Source: Myxococcota bacterium (lineage in GTDB: Bacteria; Myxococcota_A; Bradymonadia; UBA7976; UBA1532). From it: a DNA stretch of 42,301 nucleotides. Every line of letters begins with the position of its first letter. Position 1 is the stretch's first letter. The translations under genes and the position numbers were made by a program. Location: NCBI GenBank assembly GCA_023150895.1, contig JAKLJY010000065.1, positions 1-42,301 of the forward strand, in the 5' to 3' direction. Below the pieces are notes generated by a model. It did not search any database. It worked only from the letters and a program-made list of their open reading frames with translations, and had not been told where the DNA came from. Positions 33,662-42,301 of the stretch are shown piece by piece.

Positions 33662-34426
33662 GTGAGCGCGACGCCCACCGACGCCCGTCTGACCGTGCTC
33701 GGGTCCGCCGACGCCTTCAACAGCGGCGGCCGGGCCCACAGCGCGTACTGGGTCGATGAACCGGCCGGCCCGTTCGTCGTCGATTTCGGGCCGACGACGC
33801 TCGCGCAGTGCAAGCGCCTCGGCCTCGACCCCGACACCCTGGACGCCGTCCTGCTGACGCACCTCCACGGAGACCACATCGGCGGCTTGCCGGTGCTGCT
33901 CATCGACCTGCAGTACCGGGCGCGGCGCCGTCGCCCGCTCACGCTCGCCGGTCCGCCGGGCACCGCGGCGCGCCTCGCCGCGCTCATGCAGGGGGCCTAC
34001 CCCGACGTCTGGGGCAAGGGGCTCTCGTTCGCCGTGCCCATCGTCGAGTTTGCCGTGCCGGGTGAGACGACCGTCGGGCCGCGCCGGGTGCGGGCCATCG
34101 CCGCGGCCCATGACCGCGACCACCACGCCTGCTCGCTGCGGGTCACCGCCGCAGGACGGACGCTGGTCTTCAGCGGCGATACCGGGTGGCAGCCGGCGCT
34201 CGCCACGCTCGCTCAGGGCGCCGACCTCTTCGTCTGCGAGTGCACGGACTGGACGACCGGTTACGAGGCGCACCTGAGCCTGGAGGTCCTCGAGCGCGAG
34301 CGGGCCGTGCTGCCCGTCTCCCGCATGTTGCTGACCCACCTCGGGCCGGTCATGCGGGTGAACGCCCCCCAGGTGCGGCAGTCGGGTTGGCGGGTGGCCG
34401 AGGACGGGGACGTCCTCGACCTCTGA
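33662..34426 (+). CDS. MBL-fold metal-dependent hydrolase (RNase Z-like)
   Basis: The 254-residue product begins at GTG 33662. It carries the metallo-beta-lactamase fold signature THLHGDHIGG (His67, His69, Asp71, His72), a further His-rich stretch AAHDRDHHACSL, the Asp ligand in FSGDTGW and the late THLGP His. The layout resembles RNase Z-like and other stand-alone MBL hydrolases; the RNase Z exosite arm was not seen, so tRNA processing is not claimed. It is divergent from surface protein B and converges on the Gly-rich lipoprotein gene with 15 bases between. Confidence 0.88.
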   Translation: MSATPTDARLTVLGSADAFNSGGRAHSAYWVDEPAGPFVVDFGPTTLAQCKRLGLDPDTLDAVLLTHLHGDHIGGLPVLLIDLQYRARRRRPLTLAGPPGTAARLAALMQGAYPDVWGKGLSFAVPIVEFAVPGETTVGPRRVRAIAAAHDRDHHACSLRVTAAGRTLVFSGDTGWQPALATLAQGADLFVCECTDWTTGYEAHLSLEVLERERAVLPVSRMLLTHLGPVMRVNAPQVRQSGWRVAEDGDVLDL

Positions 34427-34441
34427 CCGCCGCCGTCGGTC

Positions 34442-35842
34442 TCAGCGGCAGGCGCCGAGGCGGGAGAGATGAACCTGGGCCGCGTCGGAGAAGCTGCCCG
34501 GCACGGGATCGGGATCCGCCGTGAAGAAGGCGCCGAGGTTGCTGACCGTGCCGCCCGGGCTCAGCCCGCTGACGGCCTGTCCGGCGGGCAGGTCGAGCGG
34601 CAGCGCCGGCTGCGAGACGCCCAGGGGGTCGATGCGGGTCAGGCCGACGCGGGACAGGCCGTTGACGGTGTCCTGCCACGCCACGCCGAAGAAGTTTGGA
34701 TCGTGCCAGGCGAGGTCCGTGACCACCGCGAAGCCCTCGGGGCCCGTGATGTCCGGGCTGACCTGGACCGAGGCGTCGGAAGCCGACAGGAGCGTCAGTT
34801 TCGGCCGGAGGATGCCGCCCTCGCCCTCCTGGTTCCAGGCGAGGCCGAACGTGTCGCTGCCGCCGTAGGCCAGGAACACCGCGCCCTTCGCCGCCACGGC
34901 GTTGGGGAGCGAGCCCTCACGGGCCACCTGGGCCCGCTCGTTGAGCAGCTTGAAGACGATGGCAGAGGGGGTCGCGGCCGTCGGATCGGACCACGCGACA
35001 CCCCAGGTGCCGTCGCCGTACGCCACCGCCGGGTAGTTCCCGGCCACGCCGGCCGCCGTCAGACGGACGGGTTCGCCGGCGCGCTCGCCGCCCTCGCCGA
35101 GGGGCTGGGCGTGCACGCCGTCGGCGCCGTTGCGGCCCCGGGTGTAGACCAGCATACCGCCGGTGAGCGGGGCGAAACCGAGGGCGAGCCGCTCGGCGTC
35201 GAACGTCGCCGCGAGGTCCGTCGGCACGTCGACGGGCGTGCCGTCGGCCGCGAGGGCCTGGATGCGCAGACCTTTGAACCCGTTGCCCGCCATGTCCTTG
35301 GCGCCGATCCAGGCCACGAGGAAGCCGCCGCCGTTGTAGACGACGTCGAAGCGGGCGATCTCGGCGAGGCCGAGGTCCTGCTGGTCGCCGACGGGCTCCC
35401 CCGCCGTATTGAACCGCTGGAACTTGATGTTGCCCAGGCCCGGGTCGGTCTCGGAGACGGCGAACCAGGTGACCGCCCACTCCGTGCCGGTCCAGACGGC
35501 GCGGGGGCTATGGTTGGCCTTGGCGCCCGAGGTCAGGGCGACGGGGGCGGCGATGTAGCCGTAGCCCGTGGCCTCCGGGCAGGGAAGGGCGGTGCCCATG
35601 TCGGGCACGCCGACGTCGGGTTCCGAACCGCCGGCTCCGCCCGTCGACCCGCCGACGGGCTCGCCGCCCGCGCCACCACCGCCGACGGGCTCACCGCCGG
35701 CGCCACCGATGCCGCCGCCGATCGGCCCCGCGTCGATGATGACCGTCGGGTCGTCCGAACCGCCGCCGCCGCACGCCTGCGCGGCCAGCGCGAGCGCGCC
35801 GGCGAACAGACCCTGACCGAAACGAATCCCCATTCGTCGCAT
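34442..35842 (-). CDS. Gly-rich lipoprotein with repeated beta-propeller-like units
   Basis: The 466-residue product starts at ATG 35842 with GAGGGG upstream. A lipoprotein signal ends at Cys24 (ALAAQAC). A Gly/Glu/Pro linker follows (GGAGGEPVGG units, about 36-80). The rest contains repeated patterns of the type W..T.WAVTWFA, GGGFLVAWIGA, DGTWGVAWSD and DTFGLAWNQ spaced about 45-60 residues apart, which fits a beta-propeller-like surface domain. Linkers of this kind are common in myxobacterial lipoproteins. No catalytic motif was seen; the function is unknown. Confidence 0.8.
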   Translation of the reverse strand: MRRMGIRFGQGLFAGALALAAQACGGGGSDDPTVIIDAGPIGGGIGGAGGEPVGGGGAGGEPVGGSTGGAGGSEPDVGVPDMGTALPCPEATGYGYIAAPVALTSGAKANHSPRAVWTGTEWAVTWFAVSETDPGLGNIKFQRFNTAGEPVGDQQDLGLAEIARFDVVYNGGGFLVAWIGAKDMAGNGFKGLRIQALAADGTPVDVPTDLAATFDAERLALGFAPLTGGMLVYTRGRNGADGVHAQPLGEGGERAGEPVRLTAAGVAGNYPAVAYGDGTWGVAWSDPTAATPSAIVFKLLNERAQVAREGSLPNAVAAKGAVFLAYGGSDTFGLAWNQEGEGGILRPKLTLLSASDASVQVSPDITGPEGFAVVTDLAWHDPNFFGVAWQDTVNGLSRVGLTRIDPLGVSQPALPLDLPAGQAVSGLSPGGTVSNLGAFFTADPDPVPGSFSDAAQVHLSRLGACR

Positions 35843-35879
35843 GATCCCCTCGTCGGAAAAAGCGGGGCCTTGTACCACC

Positions 35880-36236
35880 TCAGGGGCCGACGATGCCAGC
35901 CCGACTGCGGAGCAACTCTGCCACGGTCGGGGAGATCTCGGCCAAGAGGGAGAGTTCCCAGTCCGTCAGATGGGCCACCCGGCGGCCGTGGAGCGTCGGC
36001 ACTTCGATGCGCAGGCGCCAGTGGGCGTCGTCCACCCGTTCGGCGACGAGCTCGTCCGGGTGCGCGCCGACGTCGGCGGCGACGCTCGCCAGATACCGGT
36101 GCAGGCGCAGCGCCTTGCGGACGCGGGCGTCCTGAAAGAGGGCGAAGTGCCGGTTGCGCGAGAGCCGAACGCCCGCTCGCAGGGCCCGGAAGACCGCCCA
36201 GGCGGTGGGGTGCAGCTTTTCTTCGGCGGTGGCCAT
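35880..36236 (-). CDS. Small protein of unknown function
   Basis: From ATG 36236 (MATAEEKLHPTA) the product has 118 residues and no signal peptide or membrane segment. It is Arg-rich, with a helical-looking stretch (VRKALRLHRYLASVAADVG) followed by VDDAHWRLRIEVPTLHG and a C-terminal LTDWELSLLAEISPTVAELL. I do not recognise it. It lies 25 bp downstream of rlmI on the same strand and may be co-transcribed. The open frame continues upstream to 36353 but overlaps rlmI there. Confidence 0.65.
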   Translation of the reverse strand: MATAEEKLHPTAWAVFRALRAGVRLSRNRHFALFQDARVRKALRLHRYLASVAADVGAHPDELVAERVDDAHWRLRIEVPTLHGRRVAHLTDWELSLLAEISPTVAELLRSRAGIVGP

Positions 36237-36261
36237 GGGGGCCAGAATACGCCGATTCCGG

Positions 36262-37434
36262 TCAGTGCGCTTCGGCGAAGAGCACCTTGAGGTAGTCGGT
36301 CTCCGGGGCGGTGACCAGGGTCGGGTGGTCCGGCGCGGCGCTGCGGCGTTCAACGACGCGCACGAAACGGCGGGCGTCCGCCGCGGCCTCGGCGAGCATC
36401 GTCTCGAAGCCCGCGCGGTCCATGTGCGCGCTACACGAGCAGGTGACGAGGCGCCCGCCCGGTCGCAAAAGCTTCAGGCCGCGGAGGTTGATCTCCTTGT
36501 AGGCGCGCCGCCCGGCTTCGACCGCGTCGCGGGACTTCGCGAAGGCCGGCGGATCCAGCACGATCGCGTCGAAGCGGCGGCCATCGCGCTCGTACGCCCG
36601 CAGGAGGTCGAAGACGTTCTCCTCGGCGAGGGTGATGTCGAGGCCGTTGTCGGCCGCGCGCTGGGCGAGCCGCGCGAGGGCGGGCCCGCTGCTGTCGACC
36701 GCGGTCACCCGGCAACCGGCGGCGGCGAGGTGCAGGCTGAACCCGCCGTCGTACGAAAAGCAGTCGAGGGCTTCGCCGTGCAGAAATGCGGCAGCGGCCA
36801 CGCGGTTGTCCGTCTGGTCGAGGAAACCACCGGTCTTCTGCCCAGAGAGCAGGTCGTAGCGCAGGCGGAGACCGTGCATCTCGACGAGCACGTCCGCGGG
36901 GTCGATGGCCCCCTCCGCGTCGGCGACGAAGACGGACTTCTCGAGCGGCAGCCCTTCGAAGGCCCGGACCTTTACGTCGTCGCGTGCGACGACGACCCGG
37001 GCGCCGGTGAGGCTGCGCAGGCGGGCGACCAGCGCGGCGCGGCGTCGATCCGTCGCCTGCGTCAGACACTGGACCGAAAGCGCGGGCCCGTAGCGGTCCA
37101 CGATCAGCCCCGGCAGGCCGTCGGCGTCCCCGTTGACCAGGCGGCAGGCCGCGGGACGCCCGGCGCGGCGCGCGACGGCCAGATCCACGAGGCTCAGGAA
37201 CGCGGCCTCGAAATCGCTTGCGTCGACGGACAGCGGGGTCAGGCGCGCGGCGAGCTGACCCTGATCCGAAAAGGTGCAGACGCCGCCGCTGCGCCCGTCG
37301 GGAAGGCGCACCGAGACGAAGTCACCCCCGCGGGCGGCCGGCGGGGCGGCGACGTCGCTGCGATAGATCCAGGGGTGCCCCTTGCGCAGGCGGGCGGCGC
37401 CCTTCGGCGTGAGGGTCAGGGAGGGGAGGCTCAT
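36262..37434 (-). CDS. rlmI: RlmI-type 23S rRNA m5C methyltransferase
   Basis: The 390-residue product (ATG 37434) has the length and layout of RlmI, which makes m5C1962 in 23S rRNA. An N-terminal PUA domain (about 5-75, KGAARLRKGHPWIYRSDV) is followed by LVNGDADGLPGLIVDRYG and the SAM domain with LDCFSYDGGFSLHLAAAG, FDAIVLDPPAFAKSR and the TCSCSAHM segment with the expected Cys. The start overlaps the stop of the upstream unknown gene by 4 bases (ATGA). Upstream open frame to 38286 is a shadow of that gene. Confidence 0.93.
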   Translation of the reverse strand: MSLPSLTLTPKGAARLRKGHPWIYRSDVAAPPAARGGDFVSVRLPDGRSGGVCTFSDQGQLAARLTPLSVDASDFEAAFLSLVDLAVARRAGRPAACRLVNGDADGLPGLIVDRYGPALSVQCLTQATDRRRAALVARLRSLTGARVVVARDDVKVRAFEGLPLEKSVFVADAEGAIDPADVLVEMHGLRLRYDLLSGQKTGGFLDQTDNRVAAAAFLHGEALDCFSYDGGFSLHLAAAGCRVTAVDSSGPALARLAQRAADNGLDITLAEENVFDLLRAYERDGRRFDAIVLDPPAFAKSRDAVEAGRRAYKEINLRGLKLLRPGGRLVTCSCSAHMDRAGFETMLAEAAADARRFVRVVERRSAAPDHPTLVTAPETDYLKVLFAEAH

Positions 37435-38354
37435 GACGTTCGAAGCTCCGCGCCGGGGACCTGCACCTCGAGGGTGCCGACCCGGACTTTGAAATAGCCC
37501 TTGGGGCCCGGCCCGCCGGTGACGACGCCGGCGCGACCCGCCAGCAGCCCGCGGGTCAGGTGCACCGTCGCACCCACGGCCGGCGAGGTTGGCGGACCGG
37601 CGGGCGGGCGAGGCGTCGAGGGCATCGGCGCCATCAGGCCCGCCGGGTCGTCGTCCGGCGTGAACGCGACGCAGGCGTACACCGAGAGCGCCGCGCGCAG
37701 AAGCGGGCGGACGGTCTCCGGGAGCGCCGGCCCGGCCGCCAGCACGGTCGCCCGGTCGAGGTTCGCGGCCACCCGGACATCCGCTCGGGTCGAGGCCTGC
37801 AGCGCGTCGAACGCCGCCGCGAACCCCACGGCGGGCGGGCCGTCGTCGAGCCGGAGGGCGTCCGGCAGCGCACTCAGAGCTGAGACCAGCGCCGGGGGCA
37901 ACGCGGCGTCGCGTCGGCGGGCGGCCAGCGTCGCCACGTCGGCCACCGCTCCGGCGGGCAGCCGAAACCCGACCTCGACGCCGTCGTGATGAAGCCGTAC
38001 GAAGGCGGTCACGTGGCGCTGGTGTTCCGCTGGTTCCCGCACGCCGGCGGCGAGACCCGCGCGCGCGGCGATGATCGGCGCGAGCGTCCGCCGCAGCTCG
38101 GGCGGCCGCAGCAGGTAGACCCATTGCTCGCGGACCGTGCGCCCGTTCCAGACCCCCGGCACCTCGGCCGAGGACTCGAGCGTCAGGGCCGCGGCCTCCG
38201 GGAGCGCGGCCAGCGGCGCGCAGAGGTGAAGCAGCCGCGCCTTCGCGCGCATGCGCCCCAGGTTGAACTGGTTGCTCGACCAGCACTGCGGGGCGAAGAC
38301 CTCGAAGTCCGCCGGCGTCAGGCCCCCCTCGGCATCGTCGAACAGCGTCGCCAT
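37431..38354 (-). CDS. Unknown protein with C-terminal KOW-like segment, coupled to rlmI
   Basis: The 307-residue product starts at ATG 38354 (MATLFDDAEGG) and overlaps rlmI by 4 bases. Its first 240 residues are not recognisable (landmarks: APQCWSSNQFNLGRMRAKAR, REQWVYLLRPPELRR). After a Pro-rich linker, the end (about 261-305, VHLTRGLLAGRAGVVTGG, GYFKVRVGTLEVQVPG) looks like a small KOW/SH3-like beta-barrel as found in ribosome-associated and transcription proteins. Together with rlmI this hints at a role in RNA or ribosome handling, which is inference. Confidence 0.75.
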   Translation of the reverse strand: MATLFDDAEGGLTPADFEVFAPQCWSSNQFNLGRMRAKARLLHLCAPLAALPEAAALTLESSAEVPGVWNGRTVREQWVYLLRPPELRRTLAPIIAARAGLAAGVREPAEHQRHVTAFVRLHHDGVEVGFRLPAGAVADVATLAARRRDAALPPALVSALSALPDALRLDDGPPAVGFAAAFDALQASTRADVRVAANLDRATVLAAGPALPETVRPLLRAALSVYACVAFTPDDDPAGLMAPMPSTPRPPAGPPTSPAVGATVHLTRGLLAGRAGVVTGGPGPKGYFKVRVGTLEVQVPGAELRTS

Positions 38355-38411
38355 CGGTCGGGGCTCATAGCATCGGCCGTGCGGCGCGGCAATGGCGGCG
38401 GGTCGCAGCCG

Positions 38412-39650
38412 TCAACGCCGCAGGACGAGGGCCGCGTTCTTGCCACCGAATCCGAACGCGCAGACGAGCGCCGTCCGCAGGCACGCGGCGCGGGCGCCGC
38501 CGACGACGTGGTCGAGATCGCAGGCCGGATCCCGTTCGTCGAGATTCAGCGTCGGGTGGACGCGTTGTCGTTCCAGGCAAACGACCGCGGCTGCGGCGGC
38601 CAGCCCCGCCGCAGCGCCGAGGCCGTGCCCGAGCTGCGACTTCAGGGCCGGGACGGGGACGTTCGCCGCGCGTGCGCCGAGAAGCGCGCGCAGCACCCGT
38701 GTCTCGTTTTCGTCGTTCTGCGGGGTGCTCGTCCCGTGCGCCTCGACGAGATCGATGGCCTCCGGCCCGAGACCGGCCGCCGCGAGGGCGACGTGCAGCG
38801 CGCGCAGACGCTGGATCCCGTCCGGCTCGGGCACGGTCATGTGCCAGGCGTCCGTCGTCGCGCCATAGCCGGCCAGCACCGCGTCGATCCGGGCGCCGCG
38901 GGCCTCGGCGTGGCGCCGCGTCTCGAGCACGAGAAGACCGGCCCCCTCGCCCATCACGAAGCCGTCGCGGCCCAGGGCGAACGGACGCGACGCCGTCGCC
39001 GGATCGTCGTTGCGTTCGGAGAGGGCGCGGGCCTGCCCGAAGGCGATCATCGCCGACGGCACGATGGGCGCTTCGATCCCGCCGGCGAGGGCGACGTCGC
39101 ACAGGCCGGCGCGCAGGAGGAGCCAGGCGTGCCCGAGGGCGTCGGCACCGGAGGCGCAGGCCGTCGAGACGGCGGGGGCGGGTCCGGTGAACCCGAAGCG
39201 GAGCGCGATCTGGGCGGCGGCGGCATCCGGGAAGGTCGCGAGGACGGTGGCCGGCGGCACGGCGCGCGGACCCCGGGTGAAACAGGCTTCGTGGGCCGTC
39301 CAGACCCACTCCATCGGCGCGCAGGTGCCGCTGACGACCGCCACGCGCGTGGGGTCGAGGCCGGTGGGGTCGAGGCCGGCGTCGCGCAGGGCGAGGGTCG
39401 CCGCAGCGACCCCGAAATGCCCGGTGCGGTCCATCCGGCGGGCCGCCTTGGCCTCGAGCCAGTCCTCGGCGGCGAAGTCCCGGACGCGCGCGCAGATTCG
39501 GCTGCGCCAGTCGCGGGTCTCGCAGAAGTCGACGGGACCGACGCCGTTGCGTCCGGCGAACAGCCCCTCGGCGAAGGCCGCTCGCCCGACACCGATGGGG
39601 GAGACGACCCCCAGGCCAGTGACGACGATGTCGTCCGGCCCGCCGATCAC
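38412..39650 (-). CDS. Beta-ketoacyl-ACP synthase (FabF-like)
   Basis: The 412-residue product has the thiolase-fold active site: Cys165 in VSTACASGADA, His305 in EAHGTSTPQND, and Lys337/His342 in KSQLGHGLGAAAG, matching the Cys-His-His triad of KAS I/II enzymes. It condenses an acyl chain with malonyl-ACP. Start is GTG 39650, overlapping the stop of the TPR gene (GTGA). No acyl carrier, ketoreductase or acyltransferase gene is next to it, so it may serve a special lipid or polyketide rather than bulk fatty acids. Length and motifs are complete. Confidence 0.92.
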   Translation of the reverse strand: MIGGPDDIVVTGLGVVSPIGVGRAAFAEGLFAGRNGVGPVDFCETRDWRSRICARVRDFAAEDWLEAKAARRMDRTGHFGVAAATLALRDAGLDPTGLDPTRVAVVSGTCAPMEWVWTAHEACFTRGPRAVPPATVLATFPDAAAAQIALRFGFTGPAPAVSTACASGADALGHAWLLLRAGLCDVALAGGIEAPIVPSAMIAFGQARALSERNDDPATASRPFALGRDGFVMGEGAGLLVLETRRHAEARGARIDAVLAGYGATTDAWHMTVPEPDGIQRLRALHVALAAAGLGPEAIDLVEAHGTSTPQNDENETRVLRALLGARAANVPVPALKSQLGHGLGAAAGLAAAAAVVCLERQRVHPTLNLDERDPACDLDHVVGGARAACLRTALVCAFGFGGKNAALVLRR

Positions 39651-42301
39651 GGGCGCTTGCGCAGGAGGTCCTCGGCGAGGGTGCCGAACCGCCCGTCCCG
39701 GTCGAGGCGGACGGCCTGTTCGAGCGCGTCCCGACCTTCGTCCGCCCGCTCCCGGCTGCCGACGAGGAGTCGACCCAGGTAGTACCGTGCCTCGGCGGAG
39801 TCCGCCTTGGCGGCCGCGGCGCGTTGGTAGTGGGCGAGCGCTTCGGGGGCGCGGCCCTCGGCCTCCGCGAGCCGCCCCGCGGCGATGAGCACGGCGTGGT
39901 CATTGCCGGCCGCCTCGAGCGCCTGCCCGATCGCAACGGCCGCCCCCCGCCGGTCGCCCGACGCGAAGAGGGCCTCGGCCACCAGGGCGAGTGCAGCGCC
40001 CACGAGGGCCGGCCGCGCCCGGTCGCGTTCGGCGCGGGAGAGGGCTTCCCGCGCGCTGGCGAGGGCGTCCGTCCAGCGGCTGCGCATCATCCAGGCGCGC
40101 GCCGCGCCGATGCCGGCCTCGGCGCCCGCGCCCGCGACCAGCGCCCGGCGGTAGAACCCGCCCGCCATGTCGACCTTGCCGTCCTTCATCAGGGCATCGG
40201 CCCGGGCGAGCTGGACGAAGGGTTCGCCGGGCAGTTCGTCGGCAGCGGCGCCGAGGGCGGTCAGCGCTTCGGGCAGCCGCCCCGTGTGGAGATCCACGAG
40301 CCCCTGGACGTAGCGTCGGGTGGGCGGATCCGAGATCGCGCGCTCCCCGTCGAGCAGCTTGCGCGCGTTGTCCGGATCGCCCGTCAGCAGATAGGCCCGC
40401 GCGAGGCGCCGCACGGCGGCCGGGTGGTCGGGATCCCGGCCGAGCAGGGGCGCGAGGAGGGCGATGACCGCCTCGGAGTCGCCCCGCGTCTCGTTGATCG
40501 CCGCCGCCTGGTCGACCGCCGGCAGATAGTACGGGTTGAGCCGGACGGTGTCGCGGCAGGTCTGGAGCGCGCGGGCCGGATCACCCGTGAGCAGGGCGAC
40601 CCGACACAGACCCCACGCCGACAGGAAGTCCCGGGCGTCGATCTCGAGCGCCATCTTGAACGCGTCCACGGCGGCGCGCCGGTCATCGGCCGCGAGGAGG
40701 GCCTCGCCATAGGCCCGGAAGGGCAGGGCGCGGTCCTCGAGTCGGTCATCGCCTTCGCTCGGCTTGCGCAACGCGCGGAGATCGTCCAGGCCCTTGGGAC
40801 TGCGGTTCTGAAGGTAGGCGGCGAGCGCCCGGTAGATGCGGACGTCGAGCGAGCCCGAATTGGCGTCCCGGGCGTCGCGCAATACCGCCTCGGCACCCCG
40901 CGGATCGCCGCGCGCGAGCAGCGCACGGCCTTCGAGCAACAGGAGCGCCGTGGTCTTCTGAGGGGCTTGCGCCAGCCTTCGGAGCGCGCCATCGGCGTCC
41001 CCGCGCATCAGCCGAAGCTCGACGAGGTGCTCCAGGTAGCGCGGGTTCTCCGGGTGGGCCCGCGCCGCCTCGCCGAGCGCGTTCTCGGCGTCGTCGAGCT
41101 TGAGCTCGCGCATGTCGAGCGCCGCAAGCCCCGCGGAGAAGCGCGGATCTCCGGGGGCGGTCTGCTTGGCGAGCTGAAAGTGCTGGCGCGCCGCCTGGAG
41201 GTCGCCCCGATGGACCGACGCCTCGCCGAGCGCGTCGTAGACGAGCGCGCGCTGCGGGACGGAGAGCGTGGGATCGGTCGAGAGCCCCTGCAGCTCGGCG
41301 AGCGACTCCGCCTCCCGTTTGCCGAGGCGAATCTGCAGCCGCGCCAGGGCCACCCGGGTCTCGAGGTGGTCCGGGCTGTAGCTGGCGAGGATCTGCTTGT
41401 AGGCGTCGAGCGCGGCCGTGTGCTCACCGCGCGCCGCCCGGTGATCGGCGAGGGCCTTGAGCGCGCCGACGTGGGCCGGCTCGGCCTGGAGCGCGGCCCG
41501 AAGGTGTTCCACGCCCGTGGCGGTCTGGCCCGCGGCGAGACAGACGACGCCGGTCAGCCACCGGACATCGGCATCGCCGGCCCGCCGGGCGGCCAGGGGT
41601 TCGAGGCGCTGCCGGGCCTGCTCCGCCTGCCCGGCATCGAGGGACTGCCAGGCGGCGGCGAGCGCGGTGTCCTCCCGATCGGGGGCAACGGCCGTCGCCC
41701 GCTCGAGCGCCTGGGCCGCGGCCTCGCGACGCTCGGTCTCGCCGAACAGGCTGACGCGCTGCGCTTCGAGGCGCGCGCGCAGGGCCAGCAGATCGCCGCG
41801 GCGACCCTCGAGCCCCGGTCGCCCGAACGCCCGGACGAGCGCATTGCCGAGCCGGGCAAACGGATCCGGGGCGGCGTCCGCCTCGGCCAGCGCGTTCACG
41901 GCGGCGACCGTGCCCGGCCATGTCGACTGGGAGACCTTCTGTCGGGCGGTCACCACCGCGCGCTCGAAGCGATTGGCCGTCGCGCGATACCGCCAGGTGG
42001 TCGTCAGCGTCGCGAGCAGAACGACCGCGAGCGCGATGGGCAGGACGAGTCGCAGCCGGGCGCTGCCGGCGGCGGCCGGAACCGACGGTGGCTGCGGCGC
42101 GAGCGTCTGCGGGGCCCGCCGCTTCTCGGCGACGACGAGGTGCCCGAGCGCGTCGGTCATCGGCCGCTCGGGATCGACCCGGACGTCGAAGACGCTGTCG
42201 AAGCGGCCGCGGTCCTGCGCGGGTTCCGGGGGAGGGGCGGGGGCGGCGGGCGGCGGCCGCCGGCCGGCCGGCGGGGCGGCCGGCTCCGGCGGCGGGGCGT
42301 C
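39647..42301 (-). CDS. Large membrane-anchored TPR protein (partial, runs off right edge)
   Basis: ATG 42160 is the first normal start, giving 837 residues, but the frame stays open for 47 more codons to the edge. That part is Pro/Ala-rich (PPPEPAAPP, then QDRGRFDSVFDVRVDPERP), so the gene is probably longer. One membrane helix (LRLVLPIALAVVLLATLTT) lies at about 36-57 counted from ATG 42160. The rest is tetratricopeptide repeats of about 34 residues to the C-terminus (ALAAAWQSLDAGQAEQARQR, VGALKALADHRAARGEHTAA and similar). It is a scaffold for protein contacts, probably with the repeats outside the cytoplasm. Its stop overlaps the KAS gene, which suggests a shared role or at least shared expression. 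Confidence 0.85.
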   Translation of the reverse strand, partial: DAPPPEPAAPPAGRRPPPAAPAPPPEPAQDRGRFDSVFDVRVDPERPMTDALGHLVVAEKRRAPQTLAPQPPSVPAAAGSARLRLVLPIALAVVLLATLTTTWRYRATANRFERAVVTARQKVSQSTWPGTVAAVNALAEADAAPDPFARLGNALVRAFGRPGLEGRRGDLLALRARLEAQRVSLFGETERREAAAQALERATAVAPDREDTALAAAWQSLDAGQAEQARQRLEPLAARRAGDADVRWLTGVVCLAAGQTATGVEHLRAALQAEPAHVGALKALADHRAARGEHTAALDAYKQILASYSPDHLETRVALARLQIRLGKREAESLAELQGLSTDPTLSVPQRALVYDALGEASVHRGDLQAARQHFQLAKQTAPGDPRFSAGLAALDMRELKLDDAENALGEAARAHPENPRYLEHLVELRLMRGDADGALRRLAQAPQKTTALLLLEGRALLARGDPRGAEAVLRDARDANSGSLDVRIYRALAAYLQNRSPKGLDDLRALRKPSEGDDRLEDRALPFRAYGEALLAADDRRAAVDAFKMALEIDARDFLSAWGLCRVALLTGDPARALQTCRDTVRLNPYYLPAVDQAAAINETRGDSEAVIALLAPLLGRDPDHPAAVRRLARAYLLTGDPDNARKLLDGERAISDPPTRRYVQGLVDLHTGRLPEALTALGAAADELPGEPFVQLARADALMKDGKVDMAGGFYRRALVAGAGAEAGIGAARAWMMRSRWTDALASAREALSRAERDRARPALVGAALALVAEALFASGDRRGAAVAIGQALEAAGNDHAVLIAAGRLAEAEGRAPEALAHYQRAAAAKADSAEARYYLGRLLVGSRERADEGRDALEQAVRLDRDGRFGTLAEDLLRKRP

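Overview
The window looks like chromosomal DNA from a high-GC myxobacterial relative (Myxococcota, the old Deltaproteobacteria). The best evidence is two very large secreted proteins that combine thrombospondin type 3 repeats, MopE-like CNG-DDDCDG-DE motifs and a Cys-TM-Arg tail of the MYXO-CTERM type. Gly/Pro-rich lipoproteins, a HYDIN-type (choice-of-anchor D) lipoprotein and G/C-biased third codon positions agree with this. No species can be named. Coding density is high: no gap exceeds 300 bases, and many neighbours overlap by 1-4 bases (ATGA, GTGA, TGATG, and one apparent CTGA). No tRNA, rRNA, CRISPR array or insertion sequence was seen.

Region 1 (1-7714, all minus strand) is a cluster of TIR-superfamily genes. 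It holds a TIR-TM-FGE-fold protein, an exported HExxH protein with a Met/His/Cys-rich tail, a TIR-TM-WD40 protein coupled to it by a TGATG overlap, and a SEFIR-TM protein whose C-terminal part is a tandem duplication running off the left edge. Three membrane-anchored TIR/SEFIR proteins beside an exported metallopeptidase is the best candidate here for an undescribed signalling or defence system.

Region 2 (7803-13644, minus) reads as one five-gene transcription unit. It encodes two ABC exporter half-transporters, a small exported protein, an AhpD/CMD-family protein and the radical SAM enzyme ArsS. This suggests synthesis of an arsenosugar-type compound coupled to export.

Region 3 (13722-22375) is mixed housekeeping and regulation: RlmK-type rRNA methyltransferase, a REC-HDOD regulator, a TrmA/RlmD-family protein that has lost its catalytic residues and seems to start at CTG, a HYDIN-type lipoprotein and aminopeptidase N.

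Region 4 (22530-24363, plus) pairs a mono-haem lipoprotein with a dihaem/beta-barrel fusion whose linker is encoded by a perfect 24-bp tandem repeat.

Region 5 (24415-33529, minus) holds the two large paralogous TSP3/MopE surface proteins. They share the C-terminal two thirds and differ at the N-terminus.

Region 6 (33662-42301) holds an MBL-fold hydrolase, a Gly-rich lipoprotein, a small unknown protein, RlmI with an overlapping upstream unknown gene, and a beta-ketoacyl synthase overlapping a large membrane-anchored TPR protein that runs off the right edge.
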